From contig DASWED010000021.1 of assembly GCA_036394995.1 (NCBI GenBank), forward strand, positions 1 to 13,662: 13,662 bases of DNA, given 5' to 3'. Below the pieces are notes generated by a model. The model had not been told where the DNA came from. It ran no database searches and saw only the letters and a program-made list of their open reading frames with translations. Shown piece after piece: positions 7,036-13,662 of the stretch. The DNA comes from DASWED01 sp036394995. GTDB taxonomy: Bacteria; Actinomycetota; UBA4738; JACQTL01. Within the stretch, counting starts at the first letter, position 1. Each line of letters begins with the position of its first letter. The position numbers were made by a program, and so were the translations under genes.

Positions 7036-8367
7036 GTGGCCGTCACGCTGCTGCTCTCCGGCACCCCGCCGGACATCGCCGTACTGGAGCACGCCCTGTC
7101 CCGTACCGGCTGGGACGCGCTCACCGAGGCCTCGACCGACGGCTATCACTCCGTCGAGCTCGCGGTCCGGTCCCGCCCGGACGTCATCGTCACCGACCCC
7201 ACCATGCCCCGGCTGTGGGGCACCGACCTCATCGGCCGCCTCCGGGCGGTCGCGCCCACCACGCCGATCGTGTGCTGGGCCTCCTCGAGCTCGCCCGAGG
7301 ACGCGGCCGAGCTCATCAGGGCGGGGGCCAGCGCCTACCTGCTGAAGGAGGACGGCCCCAACGAGGTCGTTCAGGCCCTCGGGCCGGTCATGGACGGCGG
7401 CGGCGTGGTCTCACCGCGGATCGCGTCGCAGCTGTTCGGCCGCTTCGCCGAGGGGGTCCACCGGGAACGGGAGCTGGGGCGCGCCCTGGCCGACGCCACC
7501 ATGAAGGTCCAGGAGGTCACCCACACGAAGGCTGAGTTCCTGGCGAACGTCTCGCACGAGCTCCGGACGCCCGTCACCATCGTGAAGGGCATCGCCCACC
7601 TCCTGCGTGACCGGCGGCTGTCCCCGGACGACGAGGCCGAGTTCCTGGTGAAGATGGACAACGCGATCGAGCGGCTCACCGGGCTGGTCGACGAGATCCT
7701 GTCGATCGCCGACCTGGACCGGGGAACCATCGACTTCAGCCTGTCGCGGGCCGATCTCACGGCGCTCGTGGTGGACGTGTGCGACCGGATGGCCAAGCGG
7801 TATCCGCTGGTCCGGCTGGAACGGGACGCTCCCGACGCCATGTACGCCATGGTGGATCCGGCCCGGATCAGCGAGGCCGTGGCCCAGCTCGTCGACAACG
7901 CCTGCCGGTATTCGCCGCCGGGGGCGGAGGTCCGGGTCCGCCTGCGGTCCCAGGACGAGGGCGTCGTGTTCTCGGTCACCGACGCCGGCCTGGGGCTGTC
8001 ACGGGAGGTCGCCTCGCTCGCCTTCCACGAGCCGTTCGTCACCGGCGAGGAGGTCATGCGGAAGGAGCGGACCGGGGTCGGGCTCGGCCTGCACCTGGCG
8101 CGCCGGCTGATCCTGCTCCACGGGGGCATCCTGTGGGCCGACCCGCTGCCGGCCGGCGGGACCCGAGTCTCGTTCTGCGTGCCGATCTACCCCCCGGGCG
8201 CCGGCCAGGGCGGCGTGGTCATCAGCCGCGTGGACGAGCGGGGCCGCGTGATCTCGGTGGATGCCGCGGGACGCGGGGTCCAGGAGCCCGAGCCGCAGGA
8301 CCGCGAGGCCCCCGAGGTCACGCGCGTGGACGTGCACGACCAGGGAACGGTCACCGGCCCCGCCTGA
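7036..8367 (+). CDS. Histidine kinase with an N-terminal, degenerate receiver domain
   Basis: A 443-residue soluble protein with no membrane segment. Residues about 1-125 form a receiver-like domain with the Asp at 54 (VIVTDPTMP) and a Lys in YLLKEDG. The acidic pair normally ending strand 1 is replaced (LLLSGTPPD), and the usual Thr/Ser switch position reads Ala in PIVCWAS. A coiled linker leads to HisKA (FLANVSHELRTP, phosphorylatable H174). The ATPase domain has the N-box QLVDNACRYSPPG (N288), DAGLGL (316-321) and GVGLGLHLARRL, so the kinase looks active. A tail of about 60 residues after FCVPIYPPG has no known domain. The GTG start lacks an SD; a leaderless transcript is possible. It probably phosphorylates the upstream LuxR regulator. 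It ends 6 bp before the convergent btuD stop. Confidence 0.88.
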   Translation: MAVTLLLSGTPPDIAVLEHALSRTGWDALTEASTDGYHSVELAVRSRPDVIVTDPTMPRLWGTDLIGRLRAVAPTTPIVCWASSSSPEDAAELIRAGASAYLLKEDGPNEVVQALGPVMDGGGVVSPRIASQLFGRFAEGVHRERELGRALADATMKVQEVTHTKAEFLANVSHELRTPVTIVKGIAHLLRDRRLSPDDEAEFLVKMDNAIERLTGLVDEILSIADLDRGTIDFSLSRADLTALVVDVCDRMAKRYPLVRLERDAPDAMYAMVDPARISEAVAQLVDNACRYSPPGAEVRVRLRSQDEGVVFSVTDAGLGLSREVASLAFHEPFVTGEEVMRKERTGVGLGLHLARRLILLHGGILWADPLPAGGTRVSFCVPIYPPGAGQGGVVISRVDERGRVISVDAAGRGVQEPEPQDREAPEVTRVDVHDQGTVTGPA

Positions 8368-8369
8368 GC

Positions 8370-8383
8370 GGCCCTACCGGGCC
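8370..8383. terminator. Small hairpin across the kinase/btuD convergent stops
   Basis: GGCCC-TACC-GGGCC forms a 5-bp stem spanning the 6-bp gap and the btuD stop codon. Flanking CGCC (8361-8364) and GGCG sequence could extend it imperfectly. There is no U tract. It is a possible bidirectional terminator because no other space exists between the two genes. Confidence 0.27.
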
Positions 8384-9636
8384 AGGGCGGCCACCGCTTC
8401 GGGCGAGGCCACCACCTGGGCGACCGACCGGAGCTCCTCCCAAAGACGCGTGGCCTCGCCGCCCGTGAAGTCGCGCTCCGCCATCGGAACCTGGTCGACG
8501 AGCACCGTCCGGATCCCCTCCCGGGCCGCCCGCAGGGCCATCCGGAGGTTCGCCACGTTCCCCGGGCCCACGGGTGCGTCGGCCACCACCAGGAGCGCCG
8601 CTCCCCGGATCAGCTCCAGGCACTCCCGCTCGGTGGCCGGATCGATGGGCGAGAACGGCGGCACGGAGACCCGGGGGAGGTTGAGACGCCCGGCCACGTC
8701 GTCGTCGGTGTCCGTGCCGTGCAGGACCCCGGCCGAGACCTCGAACCCCATCTCGGCCAGGGCCCGCATGATCGGGGCCCCCCGTCCGGCCCCCCCGACC
8801 ACGTGGGCCCGCTCCGGCCTGAGACCCGCCGTCACGGGGGGCGGGCCCACCGCCACCACCGGCCGCCCGGTGAGCGGGTTCGGTTCGACCTCGGCCTCGA
8901 CGCCGTACACCTCCCGCAGGAAGTCGCGGGTGATGACCTTCCCCGGCGGTCCCTCGGCGACCACCCGGCCCAGGTGCAGCGCCACCATCCGGTCGCAGGT
9001 GGCCGAGGCCAGGTTGAGGTCGTGGAACACGCCGAGCACGGCCCTGCGCTCCGACCCGGCCAGGCGCCGGACGATCCCCAGGAGCTCCAGAACGTGCCGG
9101 ATGTCGAGGTGGGTGGTGGGCTCGTCGAGGACCAGGACCGGCGCGTCCTGGGCCAGGGCCTGAGCCAGGACCACGCGCCTGCGTTCGCCGCCCGACAGCT
9201 CCTCCAGGGGCCGGTCGGCCAGGTGGTGGACGCCGGTGGCCTCCATGGCATCGCGGGCCCGGGCCCAGTCCTGCGTTCCTCCGCCCCCCCACGCCGAGCG
9301 GTACGGCGCCCGGCCCATCAGCACCACCTCCAGCGCCGAGAACGAGAACACCGGCTGGAGCTCCTGGGGGACCACGGCCACCAGCCGGGCCGCCCGCCGG
9401 GCCGGGATGCCGTAGGGGTCACGGCCCATGATCCGGACCGATCCGGATCGGGGCGGCAGCGCCCGGGAGACCACCCGCACCAGCGAGGTCTTCCCCGATC
9501 CGTTCGGCCCGACGAGCCCCACCACCTCGCCGGGGCGGACCTCGACCGAGACGCCGTCGAGGACGGCCGGGCCGCCGTAGCCGGCGACGACGTCCCGAAG
9601 CTCGAGGCCCGATCCCCGGCCCCCGGCGTCGTTCAC
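8374..9636 (-). CDS. btuD: Cobalamin ABC transporter ATPase BtuD with a C-terminal extension domain
   Basis: A 420-residue ATPase that powers B12 import through BtuC at the inner face of the membrane. The GTG at 9636 has GGGAG 7 nt upstream and gives VNDAGGRGSGLELRDV. Walker A is GPNGSGKT (43-50), with the Q-loop at Q91, signature LSGGE (147-151), Walker B VLVLDE (167-172), D-loop HLD and switch H205. The ABC domain ends near residue 260. About 150 further residues (268-420) form a separate alpha/beta-looking domain with HVVGGAGRGAPIMRALAEMGFEV, GVLHGTDTDDD and PFSPI. Similar extensions occur on some archaeal and bacterial BtuD-type ATPases; their role is not clear to me. It is the third gene of a btuF-btuC-btuD operon, 44 bp after btuC. 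The B12 call rests on the riboswitch; sequence alone would also fit a siderophore or heme importer. Confidence 0.88.
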   Translation of the reverse strand: MNDAGGRGSGLELRDVVAGYGGPAVLDGVSVEVRPGEVVGLVGPNGSGKTSLVRVVSRALPPRSGSVRIMGRDPYGIPARRAARLVAVVPQELQPVFSFSALEVVLMGRAPYRSAWGGGGTQDWARARDAMEATGVHHLADRPLEELSGGERRRVVLAQALAQDAPVLVLDEPTTHLDIRHVLELLGIVRRLAGSERRAVLGVFHDLNLASATCDRMVALHLGRVVAEGPPGKVITRDFLREVYGVEAEVEPNPLTGRPVVAVGPPPVTAGLRPERAHVVGGAGRGAPIMRALAEMGFEVSAGVLHGTDTDDDVAGRLNLPRVSVPPFSPIDPATERECLELIRGAALLVVADAPVGPGNVANLRMALRAAREGIRTVLVDQVPMAERDFTGGEATRLWEELRSVAQVVASPEAVAALAR

Positions 9637-9644
9637 GCGGCGGC

Positions 9645-9716
9645 TCCCGCCCTGGTTCCCGCCCGGGCTCCTGCCGGAGCTCACACGGGGGCTCCCGCCC
9701 GGGCTCCCCGCCGCTC
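9645..9716. repeat. Degenerate 12-bp tandem repeat at the btuC/btuD junction
   Basis: Six 12-bp units start at 9645, 9657, 9669, 9681, 9693 and 9705. Units 2 and 5 are identical (TCCCGCCCGGGC); unit 1 differs from them at two positions and the others are more diverged. A perfect 15-bp direct repeat lies at 9657-9671 and 9693-9707. The array encodes the BtuC tail (GARAGAPV), includes its stop codon in unit 4, and continues into the btuD leader, where its first unit contains the btuD SD. Confidence 0.6.
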
Positions 9717-10727
9717 CCGGCGGAGCAGGAACAGGAAGAACGGCCCTCCCAGCACCGCGGTGACCGCGCCCACCGGGAGCTCCTCCGGGGCGATGGCCAC
9801 CCGGGAGGCCAGGTCGGCCAGGATCAGGATGCTGGGCCCGGCCAGGACCACGGCCGGGAGGAGCCGGCGGTGGTCCGCCCCCACCACCAGGCGGAGGAGA
9901 TGGGGGGTCATCAGCCCCACGAACCCGATCACCCCGGACACCGAGACCGCCGCGGCTGCCAGGAGCGACCCCACCGCCATGGCCAGACGCTTCGACCGTT
10001 CGACCTCCACCCCCAGCTGCGCGGCCCGCTCCTCCCCCAGGGCCAGGACGTTGAGGTCGGCACCCAGGAGGAACGCCAGGCCGGTTCCCGCAGCGACGAT
10101 CGGCGTCACCACCTGGAGGGCTCCCCACCCGCGGGCGCTCAACCCGCCCAGCAGCCAGAAGTAGATGTTCCTGATCTCCTGTCCGGAGAACGACATCACG
10201 AGCGACATCAGCCCGGAGATGACGGCGGCCACCGCGATGCCCGCCAGCAGCAGGGTCACGACGTGGACCGTCGGGCCCACCCGGGCCAGCCGGTACACCA
10301 GGAACGCCACCGCCAGGGCCCCCACGAACGCCGCCCCGGCGACGCCCAGGCCCCCGAGCACCCCGGCGCCGCCGGCCACGATGACCACGATCGCCCCCAG
10401 GGCCGCCCCGGAGGACACGCCGATCACCGCGGGGTCGGCCATGGGGTTCCGGAACAGGCCCTGGAACAACGTCCCGGCCACCGCGAGCCCCACCCCCACC
10501 ACGGCCCCCAGCAGGACCCGGGGCAGCCGGAGCTGGAACACGATGACCTCGGTCCCGTACGACACGTGGGGCCGGCCGGCCAGGTGGAGCTTCCACGCCG
10601 CCAGGCGCAGGACCGTCCCGGGGGGGACCGACACGGCGCCGAGGCCCACCCCGAGCAGGACCGACGCCACCAGCACGAGGGCCAGCGCCGCCATCGTGGC
10701 GTGGTACCGGCGGCCGGGCCCGGGCAC
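9681..10727 (-). CDS. btuC: Cobalamin ABC transporter permease BtuC (FecCD family)
   Basis: A 348-residue integral membrane permease that forms the B12 channel as a dimer. The GTG at 10727 lies 4 bp after the btuF stop, with a GGAG about 10 nt upstream inside btuF. An internal ATG at 10694 would remove only a short soluble N-terminus but lacks an SD. Family hallmarks are LPRVLLGAVVGVGLAVAG, FQGLFRNPMADPAVIGVSSGAALGA, GVIGFVGLMTPHLLR with VGADHRRLLP, and the ending ELPVGAVTAVLGGPFFLFLLRR. Hydrophobic segments are consistent with the usual ten membrane helices. The C-terminus RGARAGAPV is encoded by a 12-bp tandem repeat. It is co-transcribed with btuF and btuD behind the cobalamin riboswitch. 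Confidence 0.92.
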   Translation of the reverse strand: MPGPGRRYHATMAALALVLVASVLLGVGLGAVSVPPGTVLRLAAWKLHLAGRPHVSYGTEVIVFQLRLPRVLLGAVVGVGLAVAGTLFQGLFRNPMADPAVIGVSSGAALGAIVVIVAGGAGVLGGLGVAGAAFVGALAVAFLVYRLARVGPTVHVVTLLLAGIAVAAVISGLMSLVMSFSGQEIRNIYFWLLGGLSARGWGALQVVTPIVAAGTGLAFLLGADLNVLALGEERAAQLGVEVERSKRLAMAVGSLLAAAAVSVSGVIGFVGLMTPHLLRLVVGADHRRLLPAVVLAGPSILILADLASRVAIAPEELPVGAVTAVLGGPFFLFLLRRERRGARAGAPV

Positions 10728-10731
10728 GTGA

Positions 10732-11724
10732 CTACCGCTCCGGAGCGAGGGCCGCCGCGAGCGCCTCCAGTCCCTCCACCGCGCGGGGCCCGGCCCGGCT
10801 CACCAGGTCCGAGTCCACCAGGAACACGCGGTGGTGCCGCACCGCCGACAGGGCGTCGTACCCGGGGCGACGCTCGACCTGCGCCACCGTGCCCCCCGAC
10901 TCGGACGACACCAGGTAGACGTCGGGATCGTCGGCCACGAGCTGCTCCACCGACCACTGGGGGTACGCGTCCCTGGCGTCGGCCGAGACCGGGTCGCACC
11001 CCGCCCGCCGCAGCAGGTCGAAGATGAACGACCCCGGCCCCACCGTGAACAGCGGGTCGTAGCTGATCTCGAAGAAGCAGGAGCGGGACGGTCCGCCCTC
11101 CGCCGATGCCTCCACGGCCCGTTCCCGGGCGGCCATGCCGGCGGTGAGCGCGGCGGCCCGCTCCGGGACACCGGTCACCCGCCCCACGGTCCGGATGTCG
11201 TGCAGCAGGTCGTCGAAGTCGGTGGAATCGGTGGTGAACACGGGGACCCCGAGCTTGCGGAGCCGGTCCTTCCACTGGTCCCCGCCCTCGATGGCCAGCA
11301 CGATGTCCGGGTCCAGGGACACGATCTTCTCCACGTTCGGATCCACGCCGAACTGGCCCGCCCCACCGACCTCCGTGACCGATCGCGCGGCCGGCGGGTA
11401 GTCGTCGAACGGACCCGAGACCCCCACCACCTCGTCGCCCACACCCAGCGCGAACACCACCTCGGTCGCGGACGGGGCGAAGGTGACGATCCGGGCCGGG
11501 GGCTCAGCCAGCGTCACCTCGACGCCGTCGTCGTCGGCGATCGTCAGGGGGAACGCGGCCGGCCGGGGCGAGTGGGACGGGGCCGGGGATGCGGGTGGGG
11601 ATCCCGCGGTGTCCGTGCTCGCCACCGGGCCGCCCGAACCACCGGCGCACCCGCCGGCGAACAGCAGCACCACCGAGATCAGGACTGCCGCCGGGACCCT
11701 CGGCGGCAACGGCAACCTGGGCAT
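10732..11724 (-). CDS. btuF: Cobalamin-binding lipoprotein BtuF (ABC transporter substrate-binding protein)
   Basis: A 330-residue extracytoplasmic binding protein that delivers B12 to BtuCD. The ATG at 11724 follows GAGGAGGC with 6 nt spacing; longer in-frame starts would read through the riboswitch. The signal peptide MPRLPLPPRVPAAVLISVVLLFAGGC gives a lipid-anchored Cys26, followed by a Ser/Pro/Gly-rich tether. The TroA/BtuF-type fold starts with PARIVTFAPSATEVVFALGVGDEVVGVS and has VDPNVEKIVSLDPDIVLA, VPVFTTDSTDFDDLLHDI and a C-terminal lobe with FIFDLLRRAGCDPVSADA and YPQWSVEQLVADDPDVYLV. First gene of the operon. Substrate assignment is from the riboswitch directly upstream; the protein family also binds siderophores and heme. 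Confidence 0.9.
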   Translation of the reverse strand: MPRLPLPPRVPAAVLISVVLLFAGGCAGGSGGPVASTDTAGSPPASPAPSHSPRPAAFPLTIADDDGVEVTLAEPPARIVTFAPSATEVVFALGVGDEVVGVSGPFDDYPPAARSVTEVGGAGQFGVDPNVEKIVSLDPDIVLAIEGGDQWKDRLRKLGVPVFTTDSTDFDDLLHDIRTVGRVTGVPERAAALTAGMAARERAVEASAEGGPSRSCFFEISYDPLFTVGPGSFIFDLLRRAGCDPVSADARDAYPQWSVEQLVADDPDVYLVSSESGGTVAQVERRPGYDALSAVRHHRVFLVDSDLVSRAGPRAVEGLEALAAALAPER

Positions 11725-11769
11725 GGGAGCGCCTCCTCTCACGCGAAGGAACGCGTGCTCCTCGGGCTC
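11725..11769 (-). promoter_or_regulatory. Putative riboswitch expression platform controlling btuF translation
   Basis: Between the aptamer and the btuF ATG are a 6-bp hairpin (CACGCG/CGCGTG, 11740-11757), the SD at 11731-11738, and GCTCCC (11730-11725) directly before the ATG. That hexamer can pair with GGGAGC (11771-11766), which overlaps the 3' arm of aptamer helix P1 by two bases. This would enclose the SD. No U-tract terminator is visible, so control of translation initiation is the more likely mode. This is inferred from pairing. Confidence 0.45.
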
Positions 11770-11934
11770 CCGGGGCAGGTCTCCTGACTCCCGGATCGAC
11801 GCTCCCCGAACCTTCCCGGGGGCCGTGGCCCCCAGTGGCCTGTCTCGGGTCGCTCCCCGGTCACAGTGGCGCGACCGTGCCGGACTCACACCGGCTTCCC
11901 TGTTCCCGAGGGCCTCGACGTCCGCGACCCCCGG
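11770..11934 (-). ncRNA. Cobalamin riboswitch aptamer
   Basis: The minus-strand RNA has the full set of cobalamin aptamer signatures in order. A GGGAA (11900-11896) is followed by the GCCGG/CCGGC stem around UGUGAGU (11895-11879). Next come GCGCCACUGU (11872-11863) and the B12 box AGTCAGGAGACCTGCC (11789-11774). Helix P1 can close with CCGGGG (11934-11929) against CCCCGG (11775-11770). The variable-region hairpin GGGGGCCACGGCCCCC lies between. It sits upstream of btuF and is expected to repress uptake when B12 is plentiful. Confidence 0.94.
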
Positions 11935-11940
11935 TCCAGC

Positions 11941-11963
11941 CCGGGCGGGTGCCTCCCGCCCGG
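11941..11963. other. Strong hairpin in the btuF leader upstream of the aptamer
   Basis: A perfect 9-bp stem CCGGGCGGG/CCCGCCCGG with a 5-nt loop lies between the candidate promoter and the aptamer. It is probably a 5'-leader structure of the riboswitch RNA. Its role is unknown. Confidence 0.5.
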
Positions 11964-11995
11964 CGCCACCTCGGAAGCGTTCTTCGATTGCGGCG

Positions 11996-12001
11996 ATTGT
12001 A
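11996..12001 (-). promoter_or_regulatory. Candidate btuF operon promoter (-10)
   Basis: TACAAT on the minus strand (12001-11996) matches the -10 consensus at 5 of 6 positions. It is placed so that transcription would begin near 11989, just before the leader hairpin and riboswitch. No good -35 is seen in the GC-rich DNA upstream. Confidence 0.45.
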
Positions 12002-12067
12002 GCCGCCCGGGTCCTCGAGGGGGCGTGGCACGGACGAACCCGCTGGCGAGGGCCGTGGCCGGCGTTC

Positions 12068-12073
12068 TAGACT
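12068..12073 (+). promoter_or_regulatory. Candidate -10 for the lipoprotein gene
   Basis: TAGACT on the plus strand lies 24 bp before the GTG start at 12098. A weak TGGCGA -35 (12044-12049) is 18 bp upstream. The 106 bases from 11992 to 12097 are shared with the divergent btuF promoter. Confidence 0.28.
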
Positions 12074-12097
12074 TGTCGCACAGAAGGGGAACGGCCG

Positions 12098-12835
12098 GTG
12101 CGACGACTCATCGCAGGGTTCGGCATGCTCGCGCTCACCGCGGCGTGTACACACGTCCGTCCCGGCGACGCCGGCGCAGCCCCCCGGCGGGCCCCGTCCG
12201 TCGAGCCGGTGCCGTCGGCGGCCCCCATCGCGCACCCGCTCCATTCCCCCTACGAGACCGTCGACGCCGGCGGCGTCCAGGCGCTGGTCCCCCGGAAGTG
12301 GGAGGCCACCGCGCTCCTGGGCGACGGGATCCTCCGGCAGGGCCTGGTGGCGTCGCCGGACCCCGGCTCCTGGGAGGAGCTCGACGGGTCGGTGCCCGGG
12401 CTCGAGGTGAGCTGGGTGGATCGCGAGCTGGTAGGGATCCCCTCCGATCTGTACTACCTCGCGGCGTCGGGCCCGGCCATCCCCGGGCTGGTCTCCGCCG
12501 ACTGGTGCCGGCGCGAGCACGTCGCCGTGCTGCTGAACCACCAGCCGTTCGCCGACGATCCCTCCTCCCCCGGGGACTACGTCGAGCGCGGCAGTGGCTA
12601 CTGCCACCGGCAGGGGCACGTCACCCGGTGGGCCTACTTCGTGGCCGCGCCGGGGTTCGGACCGCTCCGGAACATCGGCATCGCGAGCTCCGGCCTGTAC
12701 GTCACGGTGGCCGTGGTGGCGGACAGCCCGACGGCGCGCGAGCGCCTCCACACCATGGTCCGCTCGGCCCAGTACGGAACCGCCTCGGTGGCCCAGCTGC
12801 TGAAGGTGGCTCGCCTCTCGGCCCGGCTGGGCTGA
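12098..12835 (+). CDS. Lipoprotein of unknown function
   Basis: A 245-residue exported protein I do not recognise. The GTG at 12098 has AAGGGG 8 nt upstream. The N-terminus MRRLIAGFGMLALTAAC is a short lipoprotein signal with lipidated Cys17, followed by a Pro/Ala-rich tether to about residue 50. The body (about 52-235) opens with GGVQALVPRKWEA, a V-P-x-x-W start seen in several small secreted actinobacterial domains, but that is too weak to name a family. Two similar segments, WCRREHVAVL (C137) and YCHRQGHVTRW (C169), could form a disulfide. There are no enzyme motifs. It is divergent from the B12 operon with about 370 bp between the coding regions, mostly riboswitch leader, and ends 16 bp from the convergent gcvT. 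A link to B12 is not supported beyond position. Confidence 0.75.
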   Translation: MRRLIAGFGMLALTAACTHVRPGDAGAAPRRAPSVEPVPSAAPIAHPLHSPYETVDAGGVQALVPRKWEATALLGDGILRQGLVASPDPGSWEELDGSVPGLEVSWVDRELVGIPSDLYYLAASGPAIPGLVSADWCRREHVAVLLNHQPFADDPSSPGDYVERGSGYCHRQGHVTRWAYFVAAPGFGPLRNIGIASSGLYVTVAVVADSPTARERLHTMVRSAQYGTASVAQLLKVARLSARLG

Positions 12836-12851
12836 GCCCTCCCCGCCGTCG

Positions 12852-13662
12852 CTACCTCGGGCTGGCCTGCACGAACGGAGGCTTCGTGACCACGGCCTCG
12901 CCCCGGCGGCTCCGGACGTCCACCTCCACCCGGTCGCCCGGCCCGAACCGGTCCCGGGGCGCCAGGTAGGCCAGGGCGATCCCGTGCCGGAGGGTCGGCG
13001 AGAACGTCCCGCTCGTGACCTCGCCCACCTGTTCGTCGCCGGCCAGCACGGCCTGGTGGGGGCGCGGGATCAGCCGGCCCTCCATCTCGAGCCCCCACAA
13101 GCGGGCCGGGATCCCCTCCTCCTTCTGGCGGAGCAGGGCCTCTCGCCCCTGGAAGTCCCCCTTGTCCAGGGCCACCGCCCACGACAGCCCGGCCTCGAGC
13201 GGCGTGCGTTCCTCGGAGATGTCCTGGCCGTGGAGCGGGTATCCCACCTCCAGCCGGAGGGTGTCGCGGGCCGCGAGCCCCACGGGCTCCATGCCGTGCG
13301 GCTCCCCGGCCCGCATCAGCGCGGCCCACAGGTCGTGGATGACCTCCTCCGGCGAGAACAGCTCGAATCCCACCTCGCCCGTGTAGCCGGATCTGGTGAG
13401 GATCAGCCGTTCGCCGCCGAACTCGGCCTCCGTGCAGTGCATGTACTCGAGCTCCCGCGCCACCGGCAACAGGTCCCCCACCACGTCCGGGGAGCGCGGG
13501 CCCTGGACGGCGAGGAAGCACCAGTCCTCGTGGAGCACGACCTCGACCGCCTGCCCCGCCGCCTGTTCCAGCAGGATCCCGTGGACCTTCGCCGTGTTCG
13601 CCGCGTTCGGCACGGTGAACCACCGGTCCTGGCCCAGGCGGTACACGATCACGTCGTCCACG
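12852..13662 (-). CDS. gcvT: Aminomethyltransferase, glycine cleavage system T protein, partial (N-terminus beyond the right edge)
   Basis: GcvT transfers the methylene group from lipoyl-bound aminomethyl (H protein) to tetrahydrofolate, releasing ammonia. About 270 residues are present, ending at the TAG at 12852. The family is about 360-370 residues, so roughly 95 N-terminal residues lie beyond the window. Visible motifs are VIVYRLGQDRWFTVPNAAN, LAVQGPRSPDVV, RSGYTGEVGFELF, GLAARDTLRLEVGYPLHGQDI with ERTPLEAGL, and the C-terminal barrel VGEVTSGTFSPTLRHGIALAYL. The first in-window codon that could serve as a start (GTG) falls inside the domain and is not the real start. It converges with the lipoprotein gene across 16 bp. 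Folate-dependent YgfZ-like relatives are less likely, given the GcvT C-terminal motifs. Confidence 0.93.
   Translation of the reverse strand, partial: VDDVIVYRLGQDRWFTVPNAANTAKVHGILLEQAAGQAVEVVLHEDWCFLAVQGPRSPDVVGDLLPVARELEYMHCTEAEFGGERLILTRSGYTGEVGFELFSPEEVIHDLWAALMRAGEPHGMEPVGLAARDTLRLEVGYPLHGQDISEERTPLEAGLSWAVALDKGDFQGREALLRQKEEGIPARLWGLEMEGRLIPRPHQAVLAGDEQVGEVTSGTFSPTLRHGIALAYLAPRDRFGPGDRVEVDVRSRRGEAVVTKPPFVQASPR

Noticed and set aside
8374..10596. 740-residue minus-strand frame extending btuD upstream across btuC
   Set aside because: The extra N-terminal part is an out-of-frame reading of the BtuC membrane protein. The SD-led GTG at 9636 is the better start.
10732..11889. Longer BtuF starting at 11889
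   Set aside because: It would translate the cobalamin riboswitch. The ATG at 11724 has an excellent SD and gives a proper lipoprotein signal.

Overview
The window is a 13.7-kb stretch of very GC-rich DNA with SD-led genes, frequent GTG starts and tightly packed gene ends. Base composition, the CysA2-like rhodanese, the lipoprotein signals and the X25/CBM41-bearing amylase all suggest an actinobacterium, probably an uncultured lineage. No rRNA, tRNA, insertion sequence, CRISPR array or phage gene was seen.

Left part (1-6279): the N-terminal half of sufB (Fe-S cluster scaffold) runs off the left edge on the minus strand. Upstream on the same strand is a two-domain thiosulfate sulfurtransferase (sseA) carrying a one-base frameshift. 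Divergent from it is a large secreted alpha-amylase-family enzyme with two N-terminal X25-type modules, a GH13 catalytic domain and a C-terminal CBM41 array. Convergent with the amylase is a short DUF59 (MIP18/PaaD/SufT-like) gene. Three sulfur/Fe-S-related genes therefore lie on one strand, interrupted by a starch-degradation gene on the other.

Middle (6280-8367): a LuxR-type response regulator is followed by a soluble receiver-histidine kinase protein whose receiver lacks the usual acidic pair. They probably form a two-component pair; the signal is not evident.

Right part (8374-11990): a minus-strand vitamin B12 uptake operon, btuF-btuC-btuD, is preceded by a clear cobalamin riboswitch. 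BtuD carries an extra C-terminal domain of about 150 residues. The btuC/btuD junction lies in a degenerate 12-bp tandem repeat.

Right edge (12098-13662): a lipoprotein of unknown function is divergent from the B12 operon. The C-terminal three quarters of gcvT (glycine cleavage T protein) runs off the right edge.

Most of the window is recognisable metabolism. I found no convincing undescribed multi-gene system. The best second-look items are the amylase architecture, the sseA frameshift and its palindromic operator, the degenerate receiver-kinase, the BtuD extension and the riboswitch expression platform.
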